Positions 17,684 through 27,122 are shown, counted from the first letter of the stretch. The stretch is DNA of 64,000 nt from Neobacillus niacini (GCF_019749295.1 NZ_JACWFG010000001.1:146604-210603), one strand, 5' to 3'. The notes: generated from the letters alone by a model not told the origin. Made by a program: numbers and translations.

Positions 17684-18598
17684 TTAATTTACAGATTTCA
17701 CCAGTGAATGGACAATTTCGCCTCTAAACTTTCCTGGTGATACGCCTACCTTTCGCGAGAACAAGCGTGTAAAAAAGGCAGGATCATCGTATCCCACTTC
17801 CATAGCAATACTAATGACCTTTTCATCCGATTCCAGCAGTAGATGCTTCGCTCTTTCTATCCGAATGTCATGAAGAGCTTCAATGACAGTTTTCCCTGTA
17901 TCATCCTTGAATACCCGGTTTAGATGCCTGGCGCTAATATTGAACAAATCCGAAAGAATCGCTAGTGACAGTTTTTGATGAAAATGTCTTTCTAAATAAC
18001 CACAAATTCTTTGCACAAGAATTTTTCTTTCCTGATTACGAAAAATCGCTGGTTCTTTGTAATGTTGTTGCTCCTCATAGCTTCTCGACAATTGGACCAG
18101 TAATTGAATTAACTGTAACCGTATTAAAGTCGAATAACCTTTCCGTAAGCCCTTAGACTCATCAGCCATTCGATTCAACAGCGAAAAGACCTCAGCAGCA
18201 TCCTGCCCTCGTAAATTCAAACCATGATAAAATCGTTCTTTATTATCTAGAAAGGGGTGAACATAGAAATAGTCCATTGATTCGGAGATACCAAATTCTT
18301 TTAATAAAGCCTCATCTATGAAACTTGGCATAAACAGGCAGTTGATGATTTCTAACTTTCCACCTGGCTGGATGATATAGGTATGGACCTCACCTGGATT
18401 AATAATGTACACATCACCTGCAGAAATATCATACAGTTCCCCTTCAAAACTATGCTGTGCTTCTCCCTCCGCTATGTAAACAAGCTCAACAAAGTCATGG
18501 CTATGAATGGGCGGCAAGTTATATTCTGTATGAGTGAAGGAACGTATACAAAATGGAAATTCCTTTTCATTCATATATTGACTGCCTTTTAATTTCAA
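17684..18598 (-). CDS. AraC-family regulator with N-terminal cupin sensor domain
   Basis: Regulator of 304 residues. The N-terminal AraC_binding cupin (about 15-95) includes PPIHSHDFVELVYIAEGEA and the GDVYIINPGEVH turn. The C-terminal double helix-turn-helix (about 205-300) includes FNISARHLNRVFKDDTG and DPAFFTRLFSRKVGVSPGKFR. The frame starts at TTG 18598, with AAAGGGG nine bases upstream; an ATG eight codons in is an alternative. The sugar-sensing cupin and the position between the dehydrogenase gene (18631) and the sulfatase-fold genes suggest it activates these in response to a sugar. It is 32 bases downstream of the Gfo/Idh/MocA gene, in the same direction. Confidence 0.92.
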   Translation of the reverse strand: MKLKGSQYMNEKEFPFCIRSFTHTEYNLPPIHSHDFVELVYIAEGEAQHSFEGELYDISAGDVYIINPGEVHTYIIQPGGKLEIINCLFMPSFIDEALLKEFGISESMDYFYVHPFLDNKERFYHGLNLRGQDAAEVFSLLNRMADESKGLRKGYSTLIRLQLIQLLVQLSRSYEEQQHYKEPAIFRNQERKILVQRICGYLERHFHQKLSLAILSDLFNISARHLNRVFKDDTGKTVIEALHDIRIERAKHLLLESDEKVISIAMEVGYDDPAFFTRLFSRKVGVSPGKFRGEIVHSLVKSVN

Positions 18599-18630
18599 CT
18601 CATTCAGCCCCTTTCTAGCTTAACAATCGT

Positions 18631-19653
18631 TTAAGCTTGTAAAATTTCCTTTTTTACTTTTGGCACTTCAATAACGGCGCCATTCTCAAGCTGTGAGCGG
18701 ATGGCTGCTTCAATAACTTCCTGACCTGCAAGAGCATCCGCACCTGAAGCTTCCATTTGAGAAGGTGCAACCCCTTCCTTCACTTGCATTACAAAATGAT
18801 CAAGACGATTCTTAAACGTCTCATTGAAGCTGCCAACTCCCGTCATGATAGAGTTGCGAAGAACAAGCAGTTCATCGCTTTGATGCGGATAGAAGGTAAA
18901 GTTTTCATAGACATTGTCGATAACAAATCTTCCTTTATTTCCAGCCACTTCACAGTATTCAATAGGATGACGTCCGGCCATGTCATAACTTCCTGTCAAA
19001 TGACCAACAGCCCCAGATTCAAATTCCAGATTAATAGAAGCAGTTGACCAAATACTACGTCCTGGCGCTTTTGTCATAAATGCTTGAACACGTTTGATAT
19101 CGCCTGCAAAATAGCGCATAACGTCAACAGAATGTGGATGCAGGGCACGCAGGTGGAACCATGGGCTTGTTTCCTTCGGATTTTGGATTGTAAGCTTCAT
19201 ATTTAAGAATAATAATGTTCCTAAATCGCCCTTTGAGATCAATTCCTTCCCCTTATATGCGGCAGGAACAAAGCGGTGGTTCAAGTTAGAAACCAAACGG
19301 ACATTTTTCTCAGCAGCTAAACGAACTAGTTCTCTAGCTTCCTCGATATTATTAGAAATTGGTTTTTCAACTAGCACATCTTTACCAGCTTCAATCGCAA
19401 TGACGGCTGGTGCAAAGTGGTCACCCCCATTTTCTTCACCTGCTGTAGCAATGGAGACAATATCAATCTCTTCACTTTGAAGCATTGTTTTCAAATCGGT
19501 ATAGGCCTTAGCGCCATGAAGCTCCTCCATAGCTAAAGCACGTTCTTCAATAAGGTCACACACCGCTACTAGCTTTACATCTGGATTCTGACTATAATAA
19601 CGGCAATGGATTTTCCCAATATTCCCAACCCCAACGACAGCTACTTTTAGCAT
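18631..19653 (-). CDS. Gfo/Idh/MocA-family sugar dehydrogenase (copy A)
   Basis: NAD(P)-dependent sugar or inositol dehydrogenase of 340 residues. The Rossmann motif GVGNIGKIH is at residues 8-16, the conserved EKP motif is in VLVEKPISNN, and the catalytic HPHSVDV segment carries the active-site Asp and His. The motif NLNHRFVPA is canonical. It overlaps the sugar isomerase gene upstream by 7 bases, so the two are translationally coupled. Copy B at 25006-26031 is very similar along its whole length but differs at the NHRF motif. The pair probably oxidises a sugar or sugar acid whose keto product the isomerase then handles; the exact substrate is unknown. Confidence 0.92.
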   Translation of the reverse strand: MLKVAVVGVGNIGKIHCRYYSQNPDVKLVAVCDLIEERALAMEELHGAKAYTDLKTMLQSEEIDIVSIATAGEENGGDHFAPAVIAIEAGKDVLVEKPISNNIEEARELVRLAAEKNVRLVSNLNHRFVPAAYKGKELISKGDLGTLLFLNMKLTIQNPKETSPWFHLRALHPHSVDVMRYFAGDIKRVQAFMTKAPGRSIWSTASINLEFESGAVGHLTGSYDMAGRHPIEYCEVAGNKGRFVIDNVYENFTFYPHQSDELLVLRNSIMTGVGSFNETFKNRLDHFVMQVKEGVAPSQMEASGADALAGQEVIEAAIRSQLENGAVIEVPKVKKEILQA

Positions 19654-20477
19654 ACTAGATTCCCCCTCTTTTCATTAGCTTCTTGGAAAAGTCTGCTTAA
19701 ATAGCCGTGACTTTCTGCAGCAATCGCAACTACTTTTGGCAGCTCAAGGTTTTTCGCGCCGATGATTTCAAGAACTGTGGCTCCTTCATAGCCGATTTCG
19801 ACCATCTTATTAACAACTTGCTTCAGCGGTGTTGTCCCTCTGCCTGCAATTTGAAACTCTGGAGCGGCAATTTTTAATTGTTCAATAAACGTATCGCGAA
19901 TATGAACATGAATAATATGCTCCTTAAGCGCCTCGATGCACGCTACTGGATCATCACCAACCCGGCCAACGTGTGTGGCATCAAAGTTTAATCCAAGAGC
20001 TGGATGTTTCACCTCTTCCATGAGGCGAAGAGCAGTTTTGGTATTGTAAATACTGTGTCCATAGTGAAGCTTTAAGGCAAAACGAATACCGCAATCTCCG
20101 GCTGCTTGGGCCAATTCCTCAACCGCCTTGATGGAGGCAACTGTTTTTTCTTCATTATCGGACTCGCCCGAACTTCCTACGGTAACCATTGGGATTCCTA
20201 GCTTTGCAGCTCTTTCAAACACTCTTTTTGTCCGCTCGCGATTTTCTGGGACTAATATGTCAGTAGCGGCCTCAACACAATACAGATCCAATCCAGCTTC
20301 TTCAATAAGTCTATAGATATCTTTTAACTCAGCATCAGTTGCTGTATCGCTCAAGTGCTCGGCCATTCCCACAATAGAGGCAAGCTCTAAACCTTTATAT
20401 CCACTGTACTTGATATATTCAACAGCTGTCTTCAAATCATATCCACCGAATAATACGGTATTAACGCCTAATTTCAT
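19647..20477 (-). CDS. Sugar phosphate isomerase/epimerase (AP endonuclease 2 family TIM barrel)
   Basis: TIM-barrel protein of 276 residues of the xylose-isomerase-like family, as in IolE/IolI and tagatose epimerases. Metal-ligand motifs are visible: Glu in FKGLELASIV-type context near the start, LKLHYGHSIYNT, LNFDATHVGRVGDDP, IIHVHIRD and VLEIIGAKN. It is the first gene of a small operon with the coupled Gfo/Idh/MocA gene and then an AraC regulator. A cre-like box lies 58 bases upstream of the start. The pairing resembles inositol and rare-sugar catabolic modules, in which the dehydrogenase makes a keto sugar and this enzyme isomerises or dehydrates it. Confidence 0.88.
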   Translation of the reverse strand: MKLGVNTVLFGGYDLKTAVEYIKYSGYKGLELASIVGMAEHLSDTATDAELKDIYRLIEEAGLDLYCVEAATDILVPENRERTKRVFERAAKLGIPMVTVGSSGESDNEEKTVASIKAVEELAQAAGDCGIRFALKLHYGHSIYNTKTALRLMEEVKHPALGLNFDATHVGRVGDDPVACIEALKEHIIHVHIRDTFIEQLKIAAPEFQIAGRGTTPLKQVVNKMVEIGYEGATVLEIIGAKNLELPKVVAIAAESHGYLSRLFQEANEKRGNLVC

Positions 20478-20534
20478 CTAAATCTCCTCCTAAATTTGAA
20501 TTAAATACTAGAGTTAACTAAAACAACAGGATAA

Positions 20535-20548
20535 GAAATCGTTTACAT
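20535..20548. promoter_or_regulatory. cre-like box upstream of isomerase-dehydrogenase operon
   Basis: AGAAATCGTTTACA matches TGWNANCGNTNWCA at 13 of 14 positions (first base differs). It sits between the ABC transporter genes and the isomerase start at 20477 and suggests CcpA control. Confidence 0.5.
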
Positions 20549-20682
20549 TAAACAGATTATTAACTGACTCCCTTCTGCACTTTACTTATTTAAATATTAA
20601 AACAATTCTAACTATTATTCTTGGTGTATTTCGCCATCCACATGGTCGATATGGACGAAAAACTAAAAAGTGTCAGTCTCAT

Positions 20683-21588
20683 TTACCCTTTAACTGCACC
20701 TGCTGTCATACCGGCTACGATTTTCTTATTAAAGAAAATAAACAAGATTAGTGGTGGAATTGAGATTAGTAAAACATCAGCAAAAAGTAAGTTCCAGGAT
20801 GTACCGAACATTCCCTTGAAATTGTAAAGTGTCAACTGGACAGTTGCATTTTCGGCACCAGGGAAGAAGTACAACATATTTTCAAAATCGTTATAGATAT
20901 TAATTGATGATAGAACAATAATCGTTGATGTAACAGGCTTTAGAAGTGGAAGGATAATCTTAAAATACAATTTGAACGAGCTGCAGCCATCCATAAGAGC
21001 TGCTTCATCAATCTCGCGCGGAATCGTGGCCATAAAGGCCTTATAAAGCATGCAGGCGAAAGAAAAATGAAGCGCAGACTCAAGCAGGACAATTCCTGGC
21101 AAAGTTTTAAACAACCCGATTGATTGCAGTACCCAAATTGTTGGAACAATTGCCGGAGGAATCATCAATCCCACAAGGACCATTGAATTTAGAAATTTGG
21201 AGCCCCTCCCCTGTCTTCTTTGCAAAACAAAAGCAGCCATAGAGCATACGAGAATCATTGTAATAATCGATAAAAGGGTGATTAGAGTACTGTTGAAAAA
21301 GGCCCTAAGGACCATTCCATTATTTGCTGTAACTACCTGTTTATAGTTCTCAAGGATGTGAAAGCTGCTTGGCCAGGCAAGACTCATATTGGCAGCTTCA
21401 GTCACATCTTTAAATGAGTTAATAATTACGAAATAAAAAGGGATACCAAAAAGGACGAGAGCGACTAGAATAGAGAATGATTCAATTGAAAGTAATTTAA
21501 GGTCCTTTTTCTTCTTTACACTACTTTGAATTTCCCGATCATATGATTGAAGCATAGCTGTTCTCTCTTGTTTGATTTCAATACTCAT
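20683..21588 (-). CDS. Sugar ABC transporter permease, MalG type
   Basis: Inner-membrane permease of 301 residues with about six membrane helices after a basic cytoplasmic leader. The EAA loop that contacts the ATPase reads EIDEAALMDGCSSFKLYFKIILPLLKP, which marks a CUT1 family MalG-type subunit. It overlaps the MalF-type gene upstream by 4 bases and is the third gene of the importer operon (binding protein, MalF, MalG). There is no ATPase gene, so a shared MsmX-type ATPase is expected. The next operon (isomerase, dehydrogenase) starts 206 bases downstream and probably metabolises the imported sugar. Confidence 0.93.
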   Translation of the reverse strand: MSIEIKQERTAMLQSYDREIQSSVKKKKDLKLLSIESFSILVALVLFGIPFYFVIINSFKDVTEAANMSLAWPSSFHILENYKQVVTANNGMVLRAFFNSTLITLLSIITMILVCSMAAFVLQRRQGRGSKFLNSMVLVGLMIPPAIVPTIWVLQSIGLFKTLPGIVLLESALHFSFACMLYKAFMATIPREIDEAALMDGCSSFKLYFKIILPLLKPVTSTIIVLSSINIYNDFENMLYFFPGAENATVQLTLYNFKGMFGTSWNLLFADVLLISIPPLILFIFFNKKIVAGMTAGAVKG

Positions 21589-22460
21589 AGATCCACCTCT
21601 TTCCGGTTAAGTAATTTGAAGATTGGAAATGCAATTAGTCCTACGAAAAGGAATAAAAGAACATTGCCTGCTGTCGCTAGTCCATAAAACCCGCCAGCAT
21701 ATTGCTTATAAATAATAGAAGCAAGTAAGTCAGTAGAGAATCCTGGACCACCGCCAGTCATCGCCCATACTAGATCAAAAGTACGCATACCGCCTATAAG
21801 TGCCAGAATGATTACGGTGTTCAAGGCCGGGCGTGAAAGCGGCAAGGTAATATGTAAGAACTCTTGAAAGGAATTTCCTCCATCAATCTTGTGCGCCTCG
21901 TAATACTCGGCAGGTATTGCCATGATACCCGCAATGAAAATCACCGTTGCAATTCCAACCCCTTTCCAGACATCCACCAGGACTACGGAAAAAAGAGCAA
22001 TGTTAGCGTCTCCCAGCCAATCAGGTCCAGTGATGCCGATTAAAGCTAGTCCTTTATTGATGATTCCAATAGTGGGATTCATCATAGCATTGAACACAAC
22101 CCCAACTGCAATGGTACTTAGAAGAGCAGGGAAGAAAACAACAGACCTAAGGAGGTTTTTATTTCTGATTTTCGAACAGAGGAATACTGCCAACAGTAGT
22201 CCTATAATCACTTTCAGGGACATTGTTGAAAAAGCGTAGAATAGAGTATTTTTAAAACCAATCATTAAAGATGGTTCAGAGAAGAATTGCTTGAAATTTT
22301 CAAGACCGATGAATTCCCAATCAATTAGCGTCCATCTTGTTAAACTGAAGAAAAATGACATCACAGTTGGTGCTAAGAAAAATACCGTATAAATGATTGC
22401 GGCCGGTATGATAAAAAAGTATGAATACATATGTTTGTTGACATTAGACATCCTATTCAC
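21585..22460 (-). CDS. Sugar ABC transporter permease, MalF type
   Basis: Permease of 291 residues with six predicted membrane helices. The EAA loop reads EYYEAHKIDGGNSFQEFLHITLPLSRP. The gene is preceded by the binding-protein gene and an intercistronic hairpin at 22480, and it overlaps the MalG-type gene downstream. Together they form a CUT1 importer with the lipoprotein at 22542. Confidence 0.93.
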   Translation of the reverse strand: MNRMSNVNKHMYSYFFIIPAAIIYTVFFLAPTVMSFFFSLTRWTLIDWEFIGLENFKQFFSEPSLMIGFKNTLFYAFSTMSLKVIIGLLLAVFLCSKIRNKNLLRSVVFFPALLSTIAVGVVFNAMMNPTIGIINKGLALIGITGPDWLGDANIALFSVVLVDVWKGVGIATVIFIAGIMAIPAEYYEAHKIDGGNSFQEFLHITLPLSRPALNTVIILALIGGMRTFDLVWAMTGGGPGFSTDLLASIIYKQYAGGFYGLATAGNVLLFLFVGLIAFPIFKLLNRKEVDL

Positions 22461-22479
22461 TCCTTAACTGTTAGAAAAT

Positions 22480-22505
22480 GAACCCTGTAAATCACTACAG
22501 GGTTC
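22480..22505 (-). terminator. Intercistronic hairpin between binding-protein and permease genes
   Basis: A 10-bp perfect stem (GAACCCTGTA with TACAGGGTTC) and short loop lie after the binding-protein stop. The minus strand continues ATTTTCT, a weak U tract. It is likely an attenuator that keeps permease levels below those of the binding protein. Confidence 0.7.
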
Positions 22506-22541
22506 TTTTCTAACTACGAAAGATTTACTTCAGAACCCAAT

Positions 22542-23861
22542 TTATTTCCAGCCAGGAAGTCCTAACTGGACCGCTTGCTTCTCAACGTCTTTGTCATACA
22601 TTTGAGCACCCTTTAATGCTTTTGTTATTCCGCCGCCAACTTCTGTGGAAATCTGTGGAAGGTTGGCACCTTTTACCGGTGTTAAGAATTCAAGTGCAGG
22701 AGCAACATTGCCGCTATCAAAGTAAGGCATCATTTCTTTTACAGCCGGATAAGCATCATCTGCAACTTTAATACCGTTAATTACGTTTGGACCAATAGCC
22801 TTTGATTTAGAAGAATAAGCAGCAATTCCTTTTTCTGAAACGTAATATTCAACCCATTTTTTTGCTGCTTCCAGTTTTTCAGTCTTCTTGTTAATTAAGA
22901 TGGTATTAGGCAGCCAAACAGTAAAACCATTCACATCTGCTGAATCACTAGGCTGAGGGAACACACCGATATCATTGATTTTATCTGGATACTTGTCAGC
23001 AATGACCGGGAGAACTTGAGTTAACATTGGGTAATGTACCCCATCACCATCTGCGAGCAATTTCATTGCTTGATCATAAGTAGTAGTGTTGAAGTCTTTA
23101 TTCATGTACCCCTTCTTATTGATATCTTCCAGTTTCTCGAATCCTCTAAGTGCAGCAGGAGTCTTTGCGTATTTCGCTTTACCAGCAGTATAGTCCTTAG
23201 CGAAATTTGGTTCTTGTGCGTGGACATTATAGTAGTCTGCTAGAATAATTAACTGAGCTGTCCAGTTGGTATTGTAGGATCCAATAACAGCTGTTTTACC
23301 TGCAGCCTTAATTTTTGCATTGTTCGCCATTAATTCATCCCAAGTTTTTGGTACCGAGAGGCCTAATTCCTCATAAACTCTTTTATTATATAGCCATCCG
23401 CCAACCTGGCTGGAACTGACTGGTGCACCGAATACTTTTCCATTGTCGGTAACAGTCTCCTTAAATGTATCAAATATATTCTTCATAAATGGTTCGTTTG
23501 TCAGATCAACAAAGTTTTGTTCTGGGTTAAGCGTTTTTAGAAGTGACCCAGAATTAAATACACTTAGATCAGCCATATCGCCTGTTGCCAGTCTAGTTTT
23601 TACAATATTTTCACCTTCAGGACCTCCGGGACGAATCTCTATCTCAGTTTTAATATTCAAATCCTGTTCAATATTTTTAACGACTTCTTGGAAACCAGGC
23701 GTATTAATAGTATCACCTATCAACATTGTAAGCGTTACCTGTTCATTCTTACTGTTGGAACCACTAGACGCTTTATCTTGACCACCGCAGCCAGCTAAAA
23801 GAGTAGAAAGTACAACAGAAGTGGCTAAAACCTTTACAATTTTTGATTTGAACTTGTTCAT
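22542..23861 (-). CDS. Sugar ABC transporter substrate-binding lipoprotein (CUT1)
   Basis: Binding lipoprotein of 439 residues. The signal peptide ends at the lipobox LLAGC, followed by a Gly/Ser-rich linker. The body shows SBP family 1 features such as VYEELGLSVPKTWDELMA and GFTVWLPNTILINKKTEK. It starts the importer operon with two permeases downstream. A GGGGGGA ribosome site precedes ATG 23861. A weak cre-like box is at 23947. No gene is present in the 272 bases upstream. The ligand is probably the sugar handled by the dehydrogenase/isomerase pair; this is inferred from neighbourhood. Confidence 0.93.
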   Translation of the reverse strand: MNKFKSKIVKVLATSVVLSTLLAGCGGQDKASSGSNSKNEQVTLTMLIGDTINTPGFQEVVKNIEQDLNIKTEIEIRPGGPEGENIVKTRLATGDMADLSVFNSGSLLKTLNPEQNFVDLTNEPFMKNIFDTFKETVTDNGKVFGAPVSSSQVGGWLYNKRVYEELGLSVPKTWDELMANNAKIKAAGKTAVIGSYNTNWTAQLIILADYYNVHAQEPNFAKDYTAGKAKYAKTPAALRGFEKLEDINKKGYMNKDFNTTTYDQAMKLLADGDGVHYPMLTQVLPVIADKYPDKINDIGVFPQPSDSADVNGFTVWLPNTILINKKTEKLEAAKKWVEYYVSEKGIAAYSSKSKAIGPNVINGIKVADDAYPAVKEMMPYFDSGNVAPALEFLTPVKGANLPQISTEVGGGITKALKGAQMYDKDVEKQAVQLGLPGWK

Positions 23862-23946
23862 TCACAATCCCCCCTAGTATTTTTACTTTTACTTATAAAA
23901 CTAGAAAATTACATGTTACTTGAAAGTTATGTAATAGACCTCAGGG

Positions 23947-23960
23947 TGCATACGCTTACA
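23947..23960. promoter_or_regulatory. Weak cre-like box upstream of binding-protein gene
   Basis: TGCATACGCTTACA agrees with the cre consensus at 12 of 14 positions. It lies 86 bases before the start at 23861. Confidence 0.35.
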
Positions 23961-24133
23961 AAACAATAGAAACAAAAATATAGAGAAACAAAACAACATC
24001 TTTATAATTATTTTTCCTTTGTTTGTATTTGAATTAAATATTATTATAAAGATAATATTCTTTTAAAACAATACAAAATTTAAAATATTCTGAATTAGGA
24101 AATTAAACTGATTAAACTTCTAGGTGGAAAATT

Positions 24134-24910
24134 CTACTTTTTTGCTAACAATGGAAACAATTTACCCTGAATAGGTTCATTCACTGTCAATTCTATCCCA
24201 TCGGTTACCATATGTTTTTTGCCGTTGTAAGTTGTGTTTTCAGGATAATAGATAATAGCTAAAACTCTTCTTGGTTTGTTTGTGTGATTGGCATGTGCAT
24301 AGTGAAAGGTTAATCCATCATGAAAGGTGCAGCTTCCTGCTTTCATCCGGCAAATAACTGGCGTATTTTTATCTAACTCTATGTTTTTAGTATATTGAAA
24401 AATATCTTCTGGCTCTGCTAAATTGATAGGTTTAAACTTACCTGCTTTGTGTGATTTAGGAACAAACATCATACAGCCGTTTTGTTCGTTCACGTCATCT
24501 AGGGCAATCCAGACTGACAATGCCCCTGGCTCATTCATTGGCCAATAGGGAAAGTCTTGGTGCCAGGGAGTTGGCTTGGAATCTCCAGGCATCTTAAATA
24601 GGATATGGTCATGGAAGAAGCGCATTCCACTTGCTCCGGTTAGTTGCAGGGCAATATGACAAAAAAGAGGGTGAAAGCTATACTTCGCCATACCAGCATG
24701 ATTTTGCCAACTATTAACCTTTTGATTCAAAACTCGGTAATAAGAACCCCGATCGGGAGAATCAAGAGCTCTAAGATTGTGTTCTTTCATAGATTCATCC
24801 ACATACTGCCTTAATTCATCAAGTTCCTCTATACTCAGAATATCATCAATCTGAATAAAGCCATTGGTCCTATAAAAATCAATTTGATCCGTAGTCATCA
24901 TCCTATCCAT
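24134..24910 (-). CDS. Phytanoyl-CoA dioxygenase (PhyH) family Fe(II)/2-oxoglutarate oxygenase
   Basis: Non-haem iron oxygenase of about 258 residues. The iron ligands are visible: HxD in TPWHQDFPYWP and the distal His in a GLTFHYAHANHTN segment, followed by the 2-oxoglutarate-binding Arg in KPRRVLAI. The start is set at ATG 24910 because AAGGAGGG lies six bases upstream. A longer frame to 24982 begins with a low-complexity Gly/Lys stretch. It is the last gene of an operon with an aldolase-family gene, a sialidase-fold gene and a sugar dehydrogenase. A PhyH oxygenase in a sugar operon suggests removal of a methyl or other modifying group, or hydroxylation of a sugar-derived acid; the reaction is not known. 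Confidence 0.88.
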   Translation of the reverse strand: MDRMMTTDQIDFYRTNGFIQIDDILSIEELDELRQYVDESMKEHNLRALDSPDRGSYYRVLNQKVNSWQNHAGMAKYSFHPLFCHIALQLTGASGMRFFHDHILFKMPGDSKPTPWHQDFPYWPMNEPGALSVWIALDDVNEQNGCMMFVPKSHKAGKFKPINLAEPEDIFQYTKNIELDKNTPVICRMKAGSCTFHDGLTFHYAHANHTNKPRRVLAIIYYPENTTYNGKKHMVTDGIELTVNEPIQGKLFPLLAKK

Positions 24911-25005
24911 TTTATACCCTCCTTCCTGCGTAATATCGTACATGCAATCAGGCTGTCTTCCTCCCTTTTCACCACCCTTCAATTCACTTTTCTACTATAA
25001 TAAAA

Positions 25006-26031
25006 TTAAATTTTATTAACCGCTTCCATCGTTACCTTTGTTACATCAGTTACTTCTCCATTTTCCATCTGAGAACGAATGGCTGCCTCAATCACTTCTT
25101 GGCATGCTAATGCATGGGCACCAGATGCTTGGATTTGGTGAGGCGCTATCCCTTCTTTTACCTCTCTAATGAAGCAATCAAGCCTATTCTTAAAAGTTTG
25201 GTTAAAATTCCCTACTCCGGTAATAATAGAATTTCGCTGGACTAAAAGCTCATCACTGTGATGAGGATAAAAAGTAAGGTTCTCATAAACATTATCAATC
25301 ACAAATCTGCCCTTATCTCCTGCTACCTCACAATATTCAATCGGATGCAGTCTTGAAGCATCATAACTTCCTGTTAAATGCCCTACTGCTCCAGAAGCAA
25401 ATTCAAGATTAATGGATGCCGTTGACCAACTTGTGCGTCCAGGTGCTTTTGTCATAAAAGCTTGTACTCGTCTTATTTCCCCTCCAAAATATTGCAAGAC
25501 ATCTATCGAATGAGGATGGAGGGCACGAAGATGGAACCACGGGGTGGCTTCTTTCACATTTTGAATCGCAAGTTTCATATTTAAGAATAAGAGATTCCCT
25601 AATTCACCTTTTTCAATTAGTTCTTTCCCTTTATAAGCTGCGGGAACAGAACTATGGTTCAGATTACATGCCAAGCGGACATTTTTTTCCGCAGCAAATC
25701 GGACCATTTCTCTAGCTTCTTCAATATTATTAGAAATTGGCTTTTCGACAAGAACATCCTTCCCCGCCTCAATCGCCATGATTGTCGGTAAGTAATGATG
25801 GCCACCATTCTCTTCACCAGCCGTAGCAATGCTAACAATATCAATTTCTTCATTTTCAAGCATTGTTTTCATATCTGTATAGAATTTTGTACCGTACCTT
25901 CTAGCCATATCTTCTGCTCTTTCCCCAACTAAATCACATACAGCAACAAGTTTGGCATCGGGGTTCTCGCTGTAAGTTTGACAATGAATTTTCCCTATAT
26001 TATTGACTCCTACTACTGCAACTTTGAGCAT
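25006..26031 (-). CDS. Gfo/Idh/MocA-family sugar dehydrogenase (copy B)
   Basis: Dehydrogenase of 341 residues closely similar to copy A (18631-19653) along its full length, including identical stretches such as EIDIVSIATAGEENGG and GKDVLVEKPISNNIEEARE. The Rossmann motif GVNNIGKIH and the HPHSIDVL catalytic segment are kept. The NHRF motif of copy A is NHSS here, which removes a normally conserved Arg/aromatic pair. It lies 24 bases after the sialidase-fold gene and 95 bases before the dioxygenase, all in one operon. The two copies probably act on related but different substrates. Confidence 0.92.
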   Translation of the reverse strand: MLKVAVVGVNNIGKIHCQTYSENPDAKLVAVCDLVGERAEDMARRYGTKFYTDMKTMLENEEIDIVSIATAGEENGGHHYLPTIMAIEAGKDVLVEKPISNNIEEAREMVRFAAEKNVRLACNLNHSSVPAAYKGKELIEKGELGNLLFLNMKLAIQNVKEATPWFHLRALHPHSIDVLQYFGGEIRRVQAFMTKAPGRTSWSTASINLEFASGAVGHLTGSYDASRLHPIEYCEVAGDKGRFVIDNVYENLTFYPHHSDELLVQRNSIITGVGNFNQTFKNRLDCFIREVKEGIAPHQIQASGAHALACQEVIEAAIRSQMENGEVTDVTKVTMEAVNKI

Positions 26032-26054
26032 TATAGGATTCTCCTTATCTATTT

Positions 26055-27122
26055 TTAATTTGATACCTTCAGATGAGAAAATGCGATATTATTACGATTC
26101 ACGGTGTAAGTAATAAATAGTTCATTCCCTTCAGTAATAATGGCAGGATAGGAAAACTCTCCACTTTCAGTTTCGAGATGATAGTGATCCGTCCACGTGA
26201 TTCCGTTGTCTTCAGAGAATGAAATAGTTAGCGGAGTGCGGGCTGACCAATTACCTGAGACAGGGTTATAGACGAGTGCAAGAATTCCATTTTCCATCTT
26301 TACAACATCAATCCCACTATTATTGTTTGGTAAGGAAGTGGGATAGGACTCACACCAAGTCTTTCCAAAGTCAATAGAGTCACTACGATATATGTAACCT
26401 CTTGTGCTACGGCACATCATATGAACAAGACCTTCCTGTGATTCCCATAAGCTAGGCTGAATGATACCATCCCAATTAGAAACCTTGGACAAATCATTTT
26501 CCCATAGTGCATTCCCTACTAGGCCTTCCCATAAATTTCGTTCTTCTAATGGGGTTCCGAGTTGGTGGTTAAACTTGACTAGGTCACTCTTTTTCCAAGT
26601 AAGTCCCTGATTAGAAGAGTAGTCTGTAAAAGCATCCCAACTTCTTTTCTCTTCAACAGAACCGGGTGCTAACCATGCGCCATTTGATAATAAGATTACT
26701 TTGTTTTTTACAGGCCCTCGGGGACTAGGGTCTAAAGGGACTAACTCCTTGGATACCGACCAGGTTTCAGCATTATCCTCACTCGTTACATATCTAGTAA
26801 TCCATGAATGAACATCAAAACCTGTCTTATAAAATAACCAAATTTTATTATTTTGATAAAATAAACTTGGGTTCCAATGAGGAATGCCAACCCCAAAAAC
26901 AACCCTTTTAGGCTCCTCCCATCCATTCTTTGTTTTGCGTGATAACCAAATAGCCGTATCCCCAGTTCCTTCTTTTGTACCGGCAAAGAAAGCTACTAGT
27001 AAATCATCATTGGATAGCTTCACAACAGTGGAGGCATGACAACTTTGAAAGTAGTTTGTATTTTCTTTGATTAATAGTTCCTTCTGCATTCTCCTTATTT
27101 GCATACTTTTTACTTTTACCAT
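26055..27122 (-). CDS. Sialidase-fold (BNR repeat) protein, exo-alpha-sialidase-like
   Basis: Six-bladed-propeller protein of 355 residues with no signal peptide, so it acts in the cytoplasm. Four Asp-box-like turns are visible: SEDNAETWS, SSNQGLTWK, SIDFGKTWC and SEDNGITWT. An Arg-rich FKQS-like start and CRSTRGYIYRSDS fit the BNR_2 family. True sialidases need three Arg and a Tyr/Glu pair; I cannot confirm them by eye. In a carbohydrate operon with an aldolase-family gene, the cleavage of a modified or acidic sugar from a short oligosaccharide is the likely role. It is not assumed to be specific for sialic acid. Confidence 0.75.
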   Translation of the reverse strand: MVKVKSMQIRRMQKELLIKENTNYFQSCHASTVVKLSNDDLLVAFFAGTKEGTGDTAIWLSRKTKNGWEEPKRVVFGVGIPHWNPSLFYQNNKIWLFYKTGFDVHSWITRYVTSEDNAETWSVSKELVPLDPSPRGPVKNKVILLSNGAWLAPGSVEEKRSWDAFTDYSSNQGLTWKKSDLVKFNHQLGTPLEERNLWEGLVGNALWENDLSKVSNWDGIIQPSLWESQEGLVHMMCRSTRGYIYRSDSIDFGKTWCESYPTSLPNNNSGIDVVKMENGILALVYNPVSGNWSARTPLTISFSEDNGITWTDHYHLETESGEFSYPAIITEGNELFITYTVNRNNIAFSHLKVSN

